Origin: Mizugakiibacter sediminis
GTDB lineage: Bacteria; Pseudomonadota; Gammaproteobacteria; Xanthomonadales; Rhodanobacteraceae
Length of the DNA stretch: 44,750 nt
NCBI RefSeq assembly: GCF_000953855.2
Contig: NZ_DF970177.1
Coordinates: 41,026-85,775, forward strand
Direction: 5' to 3'
Shown piece after piece: positions 1 through 8,004 of the stretch (position 1 is the first letter of the stretch; every line of letters begins with the position of its first letter). Under the pieces are notes generated by a model. That model saw only the letters and a list, made by a program, of their open reading frames with translations. It searched no databases and was not told where the DNA came from. A program made the translations under genes and the position numbers.

Positions 1-1383
1 CCCGTCGCCGCAGGCGCCGTAGCGGTCGTCCGCGCGCAGTTCGCCGTGCAGCAGCGCGCCGGCGTGCCGCAGCACGGCGGCGCGCACCTCCTCGCGCGAC
101 AGACGGCCGGCGGCGGCCGGTTCGCCGGGGTGGATCAGCAGCAGGGCGAAACGGCGCACCACGCCTTCGCGCGCCAGCAGGCACAAACGCCGCAGCGCGC
201 CCTCCATCGCCTCGGCGCCCGCCGAGTCGCCGTGCCGCGGCGCGCGCAGCAGCCGTCCGCGCAGCGTGGCGCGCTCGACGGCCATCCACGCGAACAGCGC
301 GCCGCAGAACGCGTCGATCGCCAGCAGGTAGAGCCCGATGTCCTGCGACATGTCGAGCAGGCGCATCGCCGCCAGCGCGTCGGCGAGGATGCTGACGGCC
401 ACCGGCGTCCAGGCCAGCAGGAACGCCGTCGCGTAACGGGCGCCGCGGCGGGCCGCCAGCGCCGCGGCGGCGAGCAGCGCCAGGGTGTCGAGGATCATCA
501 GCGCATTGGCCGCATTGCCCAGCGGCAGCAGCCAGGGACGCACCGCCGGCAGTTGCGCGGCCAAGGCCATCGCCGCGAACAGCGGCGTCAGCGCCAGCAA
601 CAGGCGATCCAGACGCGGCGCGCGCGCGCGCAGCCGCAGCAGCAGGCGCGCGAACACCGTCAGCAGGATCGTCGCGGCCAGCGCGAACAGCCACGGGCCG
701 GTCACCCGCAACGCCGCCAGCCAGCCGGTGCCGGGCAGCACGTACAGGCTGCCGTCGTTGGCGCAGTGGAAGGCCAGCCACAGCAGCAGGTAGACGCCGC
801 CGGCCAGGTAGACGGCCTCGCGCCGCCAGGCCGCGCAGACGAGCATCGCCGCGGCGGCGATGCCGGTGAGCAGGCGCAGCGCCGCGGCGAGCAGTGCGGG
901 AACGCGGTCGTCCGCGATCAGCGCGTCGTGGGTCATCAGCGCGGGCTGCAGCAACGCCACGCGCATGCCGCTAGCGCGCACGTAGATGCGGTCGCCGACC
1001 GTCAGGCGGTCGATCTCGAACACGTGCAGGCGGGTGGAGACGTCCGCGCGGTGGGGGCCGTAGTCGTCGCTGACCAGCGGCTCCACCCGGTTCGGCAGGT
1101 AGACCTCGACGCGCGCGGTGCCGCGCCGCGGCATGACCAGGTAGAGGGGCCGGGCGACGGGCAGCGGCCCCTGGACGGTCAATCGCAGCCAGCCCTCGCC
1201 GACCCGCACCGGCACGTCGGACACGGGCTGCCACGGCAGCGTGCCGGGATCGGCGCGGACCTCGGCCGGCGGCAGCGGAAGGGTGAGGCGCTCGATGTGC
1301 AGCGCTGCGGGCTGTGCCTGCGCGGCCAGCAACAGGATCGGCCAGGCGATCGGCAACAGCCAGGCGAGCCGCAGGTGCAGCAT
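1..1383 (-). CDS. 7TM-DISM-type membrane sensor with degenerate GGDEF-like C-terminus (partial)
   Basis: The frame is open from an ATG at 1383 to the window edge (461 codons), so the 3' end is missing. Residues 1-21 form a signal peptide (MLHLRLAWLLPIAW...LLLAA). Residues about 25-150 look like an extracytoplasmic DISMED2-like beta domain. About seven hydrophobic helices follow between residues 160 and 365. The last visible stretch (385-461) has the layout of a GGDEF domain (FALLLI, then LRHAGALLHGELRADDRYG). The signature position reads ACGDG rather than GGDEF, and the metal-binding LDIDxFK block is replaced by LLIHPGE. By family knowledge this would be a c-di-GMP-related sensor; lack of cyclase activity is inferred. 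It is the first gene of its transcript, facing away from the CxxCH gene. Confidence 0.6.
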   Translation of the reverse strand, partial: MLHLRLAWLLPIAWPILLLAAQAQPAALHIERLTLPLPPAEVRADPGTLPWQPVSDVPVRVGEGWLRLTVQGPLPVARPLYLVMPRRGTARVEVYLPNRVEPLVSDDYGPHRADVSTRLHVFEIDRLTVGDRIYVRASGMRVALLQPALMTHDALIADDRVPALLAAALRLLTGIAAAAMLVCAAWRREAVYLAGGVYLLLWLAFHCANDGSLYVLPGTGWLAALRVTGPWLFALAATILLTVFARLLLRLRARAPRLDRLLLALTPLFAAMALAAQLPAVRPWLLPLGNAANALMILDTLALLAAAALAARRGARYATAFLLAWTPVAVSILADALAAMRLLDMSQDIGLYLLAIDAFCGALFAWMAVERATLRGRLLRAPRHGDSAGAEAMEGALRRLCLLAREGVVRRFALLLIHPGEPAAAGRLSREEVRAAVLRHAGALLHGELRADDRYGACGDG

Positions 1384-1510
1384 GCGCGTGCAACGGCGCG
1401 CGCCCGCGATCTTCGCGATGCGTTTCGCCAAATCCACACCCCTACTCCCCGAGTGTCGCGCACCATACGCGGGGCGATTCGGGGTGCGCAAGCGCGGGCG
1501 TCTGTATGAA

Positions 1511-1518
1511 TGTATACA
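1511..1518. promoter_or_regulatory. TGTATACA palindrome in an AT-rich patch of a divergent spacer
   Basis: The spacer 1384-1642 between two divergent genes is GC-rich except for about 1503-1529, which holds the perfect 8-bp palindrome TGTATACA followed by a run of A and T. On the minus strand the same patch offers TATA-like -10 hexamers for the 7TM sensor gene. A promoter or operator here is an inference from base composition and symmetry only. Confidence 0.3.
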
Positions 1519-1614
1519 AATATAAAAACCGGCGCGCGTTCTCGCGGCGCATGCCGGCGACGCCGCGCGCCACGGCCCTTGCGCGGCGGCGGCGCGGCGG
1601 CGAATATGCGTAAA

Positions 1615-1632
1615 CCATAATCGTTCTCATCG
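1615..1632. promoter_or_regulatory. Fur-box-like site over a -10-like hexamer
   Basis: The minus-strand reading CGATGAGAACGATTATGG resembles gammaproteobacterial Fur sites of the AATGAGAACGATTATC type. It overlaps the plus-strand hexamer CATAAT (1616-1621, five of six bases of the -10 consensus), 21 bases before the ATG at 1643. No good -35 is visible. Iron control of the downstream CxxCH protein is an inference. Confidence 0.35.
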
Positions 1633-1642
1633 AGGAGGCGTC

Positions 1643-2188
1643 ATGTCGCTCCGTTCCCTCGGGCTGGCGGCGGCCGCCGCCGGCGTCGTCGGCTGCGCGT
1701 TCGCCGCCACGCCGGCCAGGCGCGGCGATGCTACCGCCCTGGCGGCCGAGATCGCCGCGCTGAAGGCGCAGGTCGCCGCGCTGCAGGCGCAGGCGCGGCC
1801 GGAGCTGGGCCAGCAGATGCTGGAGCTGCAGATCCGCCACGACCGCCTGTGGTGGGCCGGCGAGGCCGGCAACTGGAATCTCGCCTATTTCATGGTCGGC
1901 GAACTGGGCGAGGCGCTGCGTGGCATCGAGCAGAGCAACGGCGACGCCGCCGAGCTGCAGCCGCAGAAGCTGTCCGAGGTGATGCCGTCGCTGATGAATC
2001 CGGCGGTCGCACGCGTGCAGGATGCGCTCGCCCGCCAGGACGAGGCGGCGTTCGCCAGGGCCTACGACGAACTCTCCGCCGCCTGCACCGCCTGCCACGA
2101 GCTGGCCGGCAATCCGATGCTGGTGATCCAGCGCCCGCGCACGCCGATGCTGGACAACCTGCGCTACGCGCCGCCGGCGAAGAAATAG
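1643..2188 (+). CDS. secreted CxxCH (cytochrome c-like) protein
   Basis: 181 residues with an N-terminal signal peptide (MSLRSLG... to about residue 21) and an Ala/Leu-rich short coiled coil (about 30-55). A helical segment contains HDRLWWAGEAGNWNLAYF, and a single CTACH haem-attachment motif lies at residues 148-152, followed by NPMLVIQRPRTP. The start is set by the strong GAGGAGG eight bases upstream. Related proteins are annotated as cytochrome c or as uncharacterised periplasmic proteins with a Trp-rich helix. Covalent haem binding follows from the motif, but electron-transfer partners are unknown. It is followed after 74 bases by an MFS transporter on the same strand. Confidence 0.65.
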   Translation: MSLRSLGLAAAAAGVVGCAFAATPARRGDATALAAEIAALKAQVAALQAQARPELGQQMLELQIRHDRLWWAGEAGNWNLAYFMVGELGEALRGIEQSNGDAAELQPQKLSEVMPSLMNPAVARVQDALARQDEAAFARAYDELSAACTACHELAGNPMLVIQRPRTPMLDNLRYAPPAKK

Positions 2189-2262
2189 ACTTCCGCGGCA
2201 TCGGCCGGCGGCGTGCTAGCCTCCGCCGCACCGGCGGCCCGTCCGTCGCGACGGAGGCGACG

Positions 2263-3501
2263 ATGGCGTTCCTGGCTCCCCTGCGCGAACTCGATCGCAC
2301 CCAGCGCCACACCGTGCTGGCCAGCTTCCTCGGCTGGACGCTGGATGCGTTCGACTATTTCCTGCTGGTGTTCGTGATGCCGGAAGTGGCGCGCGAATTC
2401 GGCGTCGAGGTCGCCGGCGTCACCTTCGCCTTGTTCCTGACCCTGACGATGCGCCCGGTCGGCGCCTTCCTGTTCGGCCGCCTCGCCGACCGCTACGGGC
2501 GGCGGCCGGTGCTGATGGCCGACATCGTGCTGTATTCCGCGCTGGGCCTCGCCTGCGCGTTCGCGCCGTCGCTGACCGCGCTGCTGGTGCTGCGCGCGCT
2601 GTTCGGCGTGGCGATGGGCGGCGAATGGGGCATCGGCGCCTCGTTGGCGATGGAGTCGATCCCGGCACGTGCGCGCGGCCTGGTCTCCGGCCTGCTGCAG
2701 AGCGGCTATCCCTGCGGCTACTTCCTCGGCGCGGCGGTGTACGCGCTGCTGTTCGACCACATCGGCTGGCGCGGCATGTTCATGGTCGGCGCGTTGCCGG
2801 CGCTGCTGGTGCTGTACATCAGGCGCTCGGTGCCGGAGTCGCCGGTATGGCAGGCGCGCAACGGTGCGGGCCAGCGCCGCGATGCGCTGTCGGCGATGCG
2901 CGGCCACTGGGGGCGCTTCCTCTACCTGATCGTGCTGATGGCGCTGTTCAACATGTTCAGCCACGGCTCGCAGGATCTCTATCCGACGTTCCTGAAGGTG
3001 CAGCACCGCTTCGACACCGCCACGGTCGGCGTGCTGACGATGGTGCTGAATCTCGGCGCGCTGGTCGGCGGGCTGGCGTTCGGCGCGTGGTCGGAACGGG
3101 TGGGGCGGCGGCGCGCCATCGTCACCGCCGCGCTGCTGGCGCTGCCGGTGATCCCGCTGTGGGCGTTCGGCGGCTCCGTGCTGCTGCTCGGCGCCGGCGC
3201 GTTCCTGATCCAGGCGATGGTGCAGGGCGCCTGGGGCGTGGTGCCCACCCATCTCAACGAACTGGCGCCGGACGACGTGCGCGGCACGCTGCCCGGCTTC
3301 GCCTACCAGCTCGGCAACCTGCTGGCGGCGTTCACGGCCACGGCGCAGGCCTGGCTGGCGAAAGGCAACGGCGGCGACTACGCCTTCGCGCTGGCGGCGT
3401 GGATCGCCGCCGTCGCCGTGCTGCTGGCGGCGGTGACCTGGCTGGGACCGGAAGCGCGTGGCGTGCGCTTCGGCGAGCCTGCCGCCGAGTCCGGCGCCTG
3501 A
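2263..3501 (+). CDS. MFS transporter, SHS (lactate/sialate:H+ symporter-like) family
   Basis: 412 residues from the ATG at 2263, which has GGAG eight bases upstream; the frame is open further upstream but that stretch shadows the preceding gene. Twelve hydrophobic helices are visible. The opening LDAFDYFLLVFVMPEVAREF and the loop-2 signature GRLADRYGRRPVLMADI are typical of the sialic acid/lactate symporter branch (SHS, Jen1/NanT-like). ESIPARARG fits the region after helix 5. Transport of a short monocarboxylate across the inner membrane is inferred from family; the substrate cannot be read from sequence. Confidence 0.8.
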   Translation: MAFLAPLRELDRTQRHTVLASFLGWTLDAFDYFLLVFVMPEVAREFGVEVAGVTFALFLTLTMRPVGAFLFGRLADRYGRRPVLMADIVLYSALGLACAFAPSLTALLVLRALFGVAMGGEWGIGASLAMESIPARARGLVSGLLQSGYPCGYFLGAAVYALLFDHIGWRGMFMVGALPALLVLYIRRSVPESPVWQARNGAGQRRDALSAMRGHWGRFLYLIVLMALFNMFSHGSQDLYPTFLKVQHRFDTATVGVLTMVLNLGALVGGLAFGAWSERVGRRRAIVTAALLALPVIPLWAFGGSVLLLGAGAFLIQAMVQGAWGVVPTHLNELAPDDVRGTLPGFAYQLGNLLAAFTATAQAWLAKGNGGDYAFALAAWIAAVAVLLAAVTWLGPEARGVRFGEPAAESGA

Positions 3502-3513
3502 GCGGCGGCGCGG

Positions 3514-3542
3514 GTGACGCCCGCCGCGCCCGCCGCTACCAT
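3514..3542 (+). promoter_or_regulatory. sigma70-like promoter for the SlyD-type gene
   Basis: GTGACG (3514-3519, four of six bases of the -35 consensus) is followed after 17 bases by TACCAT (3537-3542, four of six of the -10 consensus). Transcription would begin near 3549. The ATG at 3541 would then lie inside the -10, which supports starting the downstream gene at 3571. Confidence 0.35.
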
Positions 3543-3570
3543 GACGGGCTTTGCTCCGGAGCACGCGACG

Positions 3571-4062
3571 ATGAAGGCCGAGAAAGACAAGGTGGTCTGC
3601 TTCCACTACACGGTGACCGACGCCGGCGGCGGCGCCGTCGACAGCTCTCGCGAGCGCGGCGAACCGCTGGCCGTGCTGCTGGGCCACGGCCAACTGATCG
3701 CGGGCGTGGAGAAGGCCATCGAGGGGCGCGAGGCCGGCGAAAAGTTCCAGGTCACGGTGCCGCCGGAAGAGGCCTACGGCCCGCGCCAGGAGGGCATGAT
3801 CCAGCGCGTGCCGAAGAAGTATTTCCGCGACGCCAGGCACCTCAAGCCCGGCATGACCACCGTGCTGGCGCTGAAGCAGGGCGGCCAGCGCGCGGTGACC
3901 GTGCACAAGGTCGGCATGAGCACGATCGACGTCGACCTCAATCACCCGCTGGCCGGCAAGACGCTCGCCTTCGATGTCGAGGTCACGCTCGTGCGCGAGG
4001 CGACGGCCGAGGAGCTCGCGCACGGTCATGCGCATGGAGCGGAAGGCCACGGCCACGCCTGA
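3571..4062 (+). CDS. FKBP-type peptidyl-prolyl isomerase, SlyD-like
   Basis: 163 residues from the ATG at 3571 (CGGAG ten bases upstream); an in-frame ATG at 3541 falls inside a probable -10 element and was rejected. The protein has the SlyD layout: a split FKBP domain opening KVVCFHYTVTD, GHGQLIAGVEKAIEG, then the insert-in-flap region (PPEEAYGPRQEGMIQRVPKKYF) and the return strand NHPLAGKTLAFDVEVTLV. The C-terminus is short and His-rich (HGHAHGAEGHGHA), as in metal-binding SlyD tails. It is a cytoplasmic folding catalyst and metallochaperone by family. The 3' end overlaps the GNAT gene. Confidence 0.85.
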   Translation: MKAEKDKVVCFHYTVTDAGGGAVDSSRERGEPLAVLLGHGQLIAGVEKAIEGREAGEKFQVTVPPEEAYGPRQEGMIQRVPKKYFRDARHLKPGMTTVLALKQGGQRAVTVHKVGMSTIDVDLNHPLAGKTLAFDVEVTLVREATAEELAHGHAHGAEGHGHA

Positions 4063-4528
4063 GCGTCCCGCCGCATTGCGCATCCGGCCGGCACGGGCCG
4101 GCGACTGCGCGGCGCTGACCGCGCTGGTGCGCGGCTCGTCCGCTTACGCGGGCCGATACCGCCGCATCGTCGAGGCCGTGACCATCACGCCGGAGCAACT
4201 GGCGCGCGACGCCTTGCGCGTCGGCGAGTGCGGCGGACGCCTGGCGGGTTTCTATAGCCTGGTTTGCCGCGATGCCGACGCGGAGCTGGACTATCTGTTC
4301 GTGGACGACGCGCTGCAGGGCGCCGGCATCGGCGCGGCGCTGTTCCGCCACATGCTGGGAGAAGCGGCGGCACGCGGCTTCCGCGCGGTGACGATCGTCG
4401 CGCACCCGCCGGCGCGCGGGTTCTACGAGCGGATGGGCGCGCGCGTCTGCGGGGAAAAAGCCCCGGCGGGGCGCGTCACCTGGACGCGCCCCGTGCTGGT
4501 CGTCGCAACGCCGTCGGCGGGCGTTTAG
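4028..4528 (+). CDS. GNAT family N-acetyltransferase
   Basis: 166 residues. The start could be 4028 or 4034 (two in-frame ATGs), and both overlap the end of the SlyD-like gene, so translation is probably coupled. The GNAT core is clear: LRIRPARAGDCAALTAL at the N-terminus, the motif A acetyl-CoA site LDYLFVDDALQGAGIGAAL (Q-x-x-G-x-G), then GFRAVTIVAHPPARGFYERMGAR. The substrate is unknown. Its stop codon (4526-4528) overlaps the stop codon of the convergent doxX-like gene by four bases, leaving no room for a conventional terminator between them. Confidence 0.8.
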   Translation: MRMERKATATPERPAALRIRPARAGDCAALTALVRGSSAYAGRYRRIVEAVTITPEQLARDALRVGECGGRLAGFYSLVCRDADAELDYLFVDDALQGAGIGAALFRHMLGEAAARGFRAVTIVAHPPARGFYERMGARVCGEKAPAGRVTWTRPVLVVATPSAGV

Positions 4529-4917
4529 CGCTTGCGGCCGGCCCACCAGGCGTCGACGCTCCAGGCGCCGGCGCCATGCGCGGCCAGCACCAGGAAGCCG
4601 CCGGCGATCGTGATGTTCTTCCAGAAGTTGATCGCCTGGCCGGCGTCGGCGGCCATGTGCGGGTAGTGGAACAGGAACGCCGTCGCCAGCGCGAACAGCA
4701 CCAGCAGCAGGGCGACGACGCGCGTCAGCGCGCCGACGAGGATGGCGAGGCCGCCGCCCAGTTCGGCCAGCACCGCCAGCGGATACAGCGCCGCCGGCAC
4801 GCCGGCGGACTGCATGTAGGCCTGGGTGCCGGCCATGTCGTGCAGCTTGGCCCAGCCGAACAGCAGGAACATCAGCGCCAGGCCGATCCGGCCCAGCAGT
4901 ACGGTGAGGTCTTTCAT
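4525..4917 (-). CDS. DoxX family membrane protein
   Basis: 130 residues from ATG 4917 (MKDLTVLLGRIGLALMFLLFG), with four hydrophobic helices. The DoxX hallmarks are GWAKLHDMAGTQAYMQSAGVP, then ELGGGLAILVGALTR and NFWKNITIAGGFLVLAAHG. Members are small inner-membrane proteins linked by family to quinone- and thiol-related redox or stress functions; the precise role here is unknown. It may be transcribed with the downstream ohr-like gene's neighbourhood, though 88 bases separate its start from the next gene on the same strand. Confidence 0.85.
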   Translation of the reverse strand: MKDLTVLLGRIGLALMFLLFGWAKLHDMAGTQAYMQSAGVPAALYPLAVLAELGGGLAILVGALTRVVALLLVLFALATAFLFHYPHMAADAGQAINFWKNITIAGGFLVLAAHGAGAWSVDAWWAGRKR

Positions 4918-5005
4918 CGTCCGTCCCCCGATCGGCGCCCCCGGCGCCGCCGGACGCATTACAGCACGACGCCGCGGCAGCGTGCCCGTCGGGGCGAACG
5001 TCGCG

Positions 5006-5434
5006 TCAGACCAGCCGGACCTGCACGTCGACGTTGCCGCGGGTGGCGTGCGAGTAGGGGCAGATGTCGCGGTGCGCGGTGTCGATCAGTTCCTGGGCGA
5101 CGGCGCGGTCGAGGCCGGGCAGGCTGACGTCGAGTCGTACGGCGATGCCGAAACCGGTCGGCTGACGCGGCCCGATGCCGACGTGGGCGGTCACCGAGGC
5201 GTCCTTCAGCGCGACCTTCTTCTCGCGCGCGACGAAGCGCACCGCGCCCTCGAAGCAGGCGGAGTAGCCTGCCGCGAACAACTGTTCGGGGTTGCTGCCG
5301 GCGCCGCCCGGGCCGCCGAGTTCCTTCGGCACCCTGAGGTCGAGGTCGATCAGACCGTCGCTGGATCGCACGTGGCCCTCGCGGCCGCCGTGTGCGGTGG
5401 CGGTGGCGGTGTAAAGCACGTTGACGCTGTTCAT
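5006..5434 (-). CDS. ohr: organic hydroperoxide reductase Ohr (OsmC/Ohr family)
   Basis: 142 residues from ATG 5434, with AAGGAG seven bases upstream. The Ohr signatures are complete: SNPEQLFAAGYSACFEGAV with peroxidatic Cys60, the resolving Cys125 in DICPYSHATRGNVDV, and Arg18 in the GGREGHVRSSDG loop. The thiol peroxidase reduces organic and fatty-acid hydroperoxides using lipoylated proteins. No OhrR regulator gene is adjacent. The ATATRGNVDV ending and length match Ohr rather than OsmC. Confidence 0.92.
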   Translation of the reverse strand: MNSVNVLYTATATAHGGREGHVRSSDGLIDLDLRVPKELGGPGGAGSNPEQLFAAGYSACFEGAVRFVAREKKVALKDASVTAHVGIGPRQPTGFGIAVRLDVSLPGLDRAVAQELIDTAHRDICPYSHATRGNVDVQVRLV

Positions 5435-5513
5435 GGGCTTGCTCCTTGCAGTGGCTGCGCGGGGTGCGTGGCCGTCGAGACGGGTCGGCGCCGGCGCGGC
5501 TGCCAGCGGGGTT

Positions 5514-6062
5514 TCAGTCGAGCACGCGCTTGCCGTAGAGGAAATGCTGGCGCCAGTACGGGCCGTCGAGTTCGTCCAGACGCACGGTGCCGCCGGTGTC
5601 CGGCGCGTGCACGAAGCGGCCTTCGCCGACGTAGATGCCGACATGGGTGATGCGGCGGCCGCGCCCGCGGAAGAACACCAGGTCGCCGGGGGCGAGGTCG
5701 TCGCGCCGGATCCTCGGCGCGTCCAGGGCGCCGATCTCTTGCGCGGTGCGCGGCAGCGCCACGCCGGCCTCGGTGCGGTAGACGTAGTCGACCAGGCCGC
5801 TGCAATCGAAGCCGCCGCCGGGCGTGTTGCCGCCGTAACGGTAGGGCGTGCCGACCAGCCCGATCGCGCGGAACAGCACGCCGTTGGCGGCCGCCGCCGT
5901 GGGCGTGCCCGCCTCGGGACGGCGCGGCGCGCCGGAGCAGGCGGCGAGGATCAGCGCCGCAGCCGCCAGCGCGGCGAAGCGCGGCGCCTCCCGCGCCCGT
6001 CGCGCCAAGACGGCGCGGCAGAGGCGTGCGGCTCCGCATGGAAAGGGTTCCCGGCGCGGCAT
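5514..6062 (-). CDS. NlpC/P60 (C40) peptidase lipoprotein
   Basis: 182 residues from ATG 6062. A lipobox LILAACS sits about residue 40, unusually deep, so a TTG start at codon 19 (just before ARRAREAPRF) is an alternative giving a normal-length signal peptide. The C40 catalytic domain has GTPYRYGGNTPGGGFDCSGL with the nucleophile Cys, then GDLVFFRGRGRRITHVGIYVG with the catalytic His, and GRFVHAPDTGG. It is a predicted outer-membrane-anchored endopeptidase that cuts stem peptides of peptidoglycan. It lies divergent to an N-acyl-D-amino-acid deacylase-like gene. Confidence 0.88.
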   Translation of the reverse strand: MPRREPFPCGAARLCRAVLARRAREAPRFAALAAAALILAACSGAPRRPEAGTPTAAAANGVLFRAIGLVGTPYRYGGNTPGGGFDCSGLVDYVYRTEAGVALPRTAQEIGALDAPRIRRDDLAPGDLVFFRGRGRRITHVGIYVGEGRFVHAPDTGGTVRLDELDGPYWRQHFLYGKRVLD

Positions 6063-6222
6063 GCGCCGAGGGTAGCGGTTCGGTCGGCGCAGGTGAAGCC
6101 GCTGCGCGCGGGCCGTGGGCGGGCGCAGCGGCGCCGCGGGGCCGCCGCGATGTGACTGTGGCCGCTTGTGCGCATGGACCGGCTTGGCGATAGTCGGGCC
6201 ACTCTCCCGGGGAAGAGACGCC

Positions 6223-8004
6223 ATGTTGCGCAAGACCATCGTCGCCGCCTTCGTGCTGCTGTTGTGCGCATGCGCCGCGCAGCCGCCGCGGCAGGAAACG
6301 GCCGACGCATCCGTGCCCGCCGCTCCGCCGGCAGCGCCCGCGCCGGTGCCGCCGCCGGACTACGACCTGATCATCCGCCACGGCACCGTCTACGACGGCA
6401 GCGGCGCGCCCGGCGTGGTCGCCGACGTCGGCGTGCGCGGCGATCGCGTCGCGGTGGTCGGCAACCTCGATGCGGCGACGGCGAAGCGCGAGATCGACGC
6501 CGGCGGCCTGGCCGTCGCGCCCGGCTTCATCAACATGCTGTCGTGGGCGCCGGACGCGCTGATCGCCGACGGCCGCTCGCTCTCCGACCTCAAGCAGGGC
6601 GTGACGCTGGAGGTGTTCGGCGAAGGCTGGTCGTACGGTCCGCTGACGCCGGCGATGAAGCAGGAGATGACCGCGGAGCAGGGCGACATCCGCTATCCGA
6701 TCACCTGGACCTCGCTGGGCGAATTCCTCGACACGCTGGCGGCGAAGGGCATCGCGCCCAACATCGCCTCCTTCGTCGGCGCCACCACCGTGCGCCAGCA
6801 CGAGCTCGGCAACGCCGACCGCGCGCCGACGCCGGAGGAACTCGCGCGCATGCAGGACCTGGTGCGCCAGGCGATGCGCGAGGGCGCGCTCGGCGTCGGC
6901 TCCGCGCTGATCTACGCGCCCGGCGCCTACGCCAGGACCGACGAGCTGGTGGCGCTGGCGCAGGCGGCGGCGCCGTTCGGCGGCGCCTACGTCTCGCACA
7001 TGCGCAGCGAGGGCGACCGCCTGCTGCAGGGCATCGACGAGCTGATCGCCATCGCGCGCACCGCCGGCGTGCACGCCGAGGCCTATCACCTCAAGGCGGC
7101 CGGCAAGGCGAACTGGCCGAAGATGCGCGAGGCGATCGCGCGCATCGAGGAGGCGCGCGCGCAAGGCCTGTCGGTCGGCGCCAACATGTACACGTACACG
7201 GCCGGCGCCACCGGGCTGTACGCCTGCATGCCGCCGGCCGTGCAGGAAGGCGGCCTGGATGCGTGGATCGCGCGCCTGCAGCAGCCGGCGGTGCGCCAGC
7301 GGCTGCTGCGCGACATGCGCCGTCCCGGCAAGGGTTGGGAGAACCTGTGCGTCGCCGCCGGCAGCGCGAAGAACATCCTGCTGATCGGCTTCAAGACCGA
7401 GAAGCTGAAGCCGCTGATCGGCAAGACGCTGGCCGAGGTGGCGGCGATGCGCCGCGAGAGCCCGGAGGAGGCGATCATCGACCTGATCGTCGAGGACCAC
7501 AGCCGCATCGACGCCGCGTTCTTCCTGATGAGCGAGGCCAACGTCAGGCTCGGCCTCGAGCAGCCGTGGGTGACGCTGGGTTCCGACGAAGGCTCGTACG
7601 CGCCGGAAGGCGTGTTCCTGAAGTCGCAGCCGCATCCGCGCGCCTACGGCAACTTCGCGCGCTTCCTCGGCCGTTACGTGCGCGACGAGCATGTCGACAC
7701 GCTGGCCGACGCGATCCGCCGCCTGAACGCGCTGCCCGCGGAGAACCTCAAGCTGCGCGACCGCGGCCGTCTGGCCGGCGGCTACTACGCGGACATCGTG
7801 GTGTTCGATCCGGCGACGATCGCCGATCACGCCACCTACGCCGCGCCGCGCCGGTACGCGACCGGCGTGCGCGACGTGTTCGTCAACGGCGTGCAGGTGC
7901 TGGCCGACGGCGAGCCGACCGGCGCGCTGCCGGGGCGGGTGGTGCGCGGTCCGGGCTGGACCGGATGGGCGTCAGCGGGAGCTGCTGCCGACCAGGGTCA
8001 GTGA
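6223..8004 (+). CDS. N-acyl-D-amino-acid deacylase-like lipoprotein (amidohydrolase superfamily)
   Basis: 593 residues from ATG 6223, with GGGGAAGAGA upstream. A lipoprotein signal ends LLLCAC at about residue 19, followed by a Pro/Ala-rich linker and then the amidohydrolase domain (YDLIIRHGTVYDGSGAPG...). Family features present are AYHLKAAGKANW (metal His), VTLGSDEGSYAPEG (catalytic Asp) and the closing GYYADIVVFDP. The first metal motif, normally PGFIDxHxH, reads PGFINMLSW. The GNCG metal-Cys position reads GEGWS. This marks a divergent subfamily, so deacylase activity cannot be assumed. Export to the envelope suggests action on cell-wall or peptide D-amino acids (inference). Confidence 0.75.
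   Translation: MLRKTIVAAFVLLLCACAAQPPRQETADASVPAAPPAAPAPVPPPDYDLIIRHGTVYDGSGAPGVVADVGVRGDRVAVVGNLDAATAKREIDAGGLAVAPGFINMLSWAPDALIADGRSLSDLKQGVTLEVFGEGWSYGPLTPAMKQEMTAEQGDIRYPITWTSLGEFLDTLAAKGIAPNIASFVGATTVRQHELGNADRAPTPEELARMQDLVRQAMREGALGVGSALIYAPGAYARTDELVALAQAAAPFGGAYVSHMRSEGDRLLQGIDELIAIARTAGVHAEAYHLKAAGKANWPKMREAIARIEEARAQGLSVGANMYTYTAGATGLYACMPPAVQEGGLDAWIARLQQPAVRQRLLRDMRRPGKGWENLCVAAGSAKNILLIGFKTEKLKPLIGKTLAEVAAMRRESPEEAIIDLIVEDHSRIDAAFFLMSEANVRLGLEQPWVTLGSDEGSYAPEGVFLKSQPHPRAYGNFARFLGRYVRDEHVDTLADAIRRLNALPAENLKLRDRGRLAGGYYADIVVFDPATIADHATYAAPRRYATGVRDVFVNGVQVLADGEPTGALPGRVVRGPGWTGWASAGAAADQGQ

Noticed and set aside
3541-3543. ATG 3541 as start of the SlyD-like gene
   Set aside because: It falls in a probable -10 element (TACCAT), and the added ten residues are not part of the FKBP family; ATG 3571 fits better.
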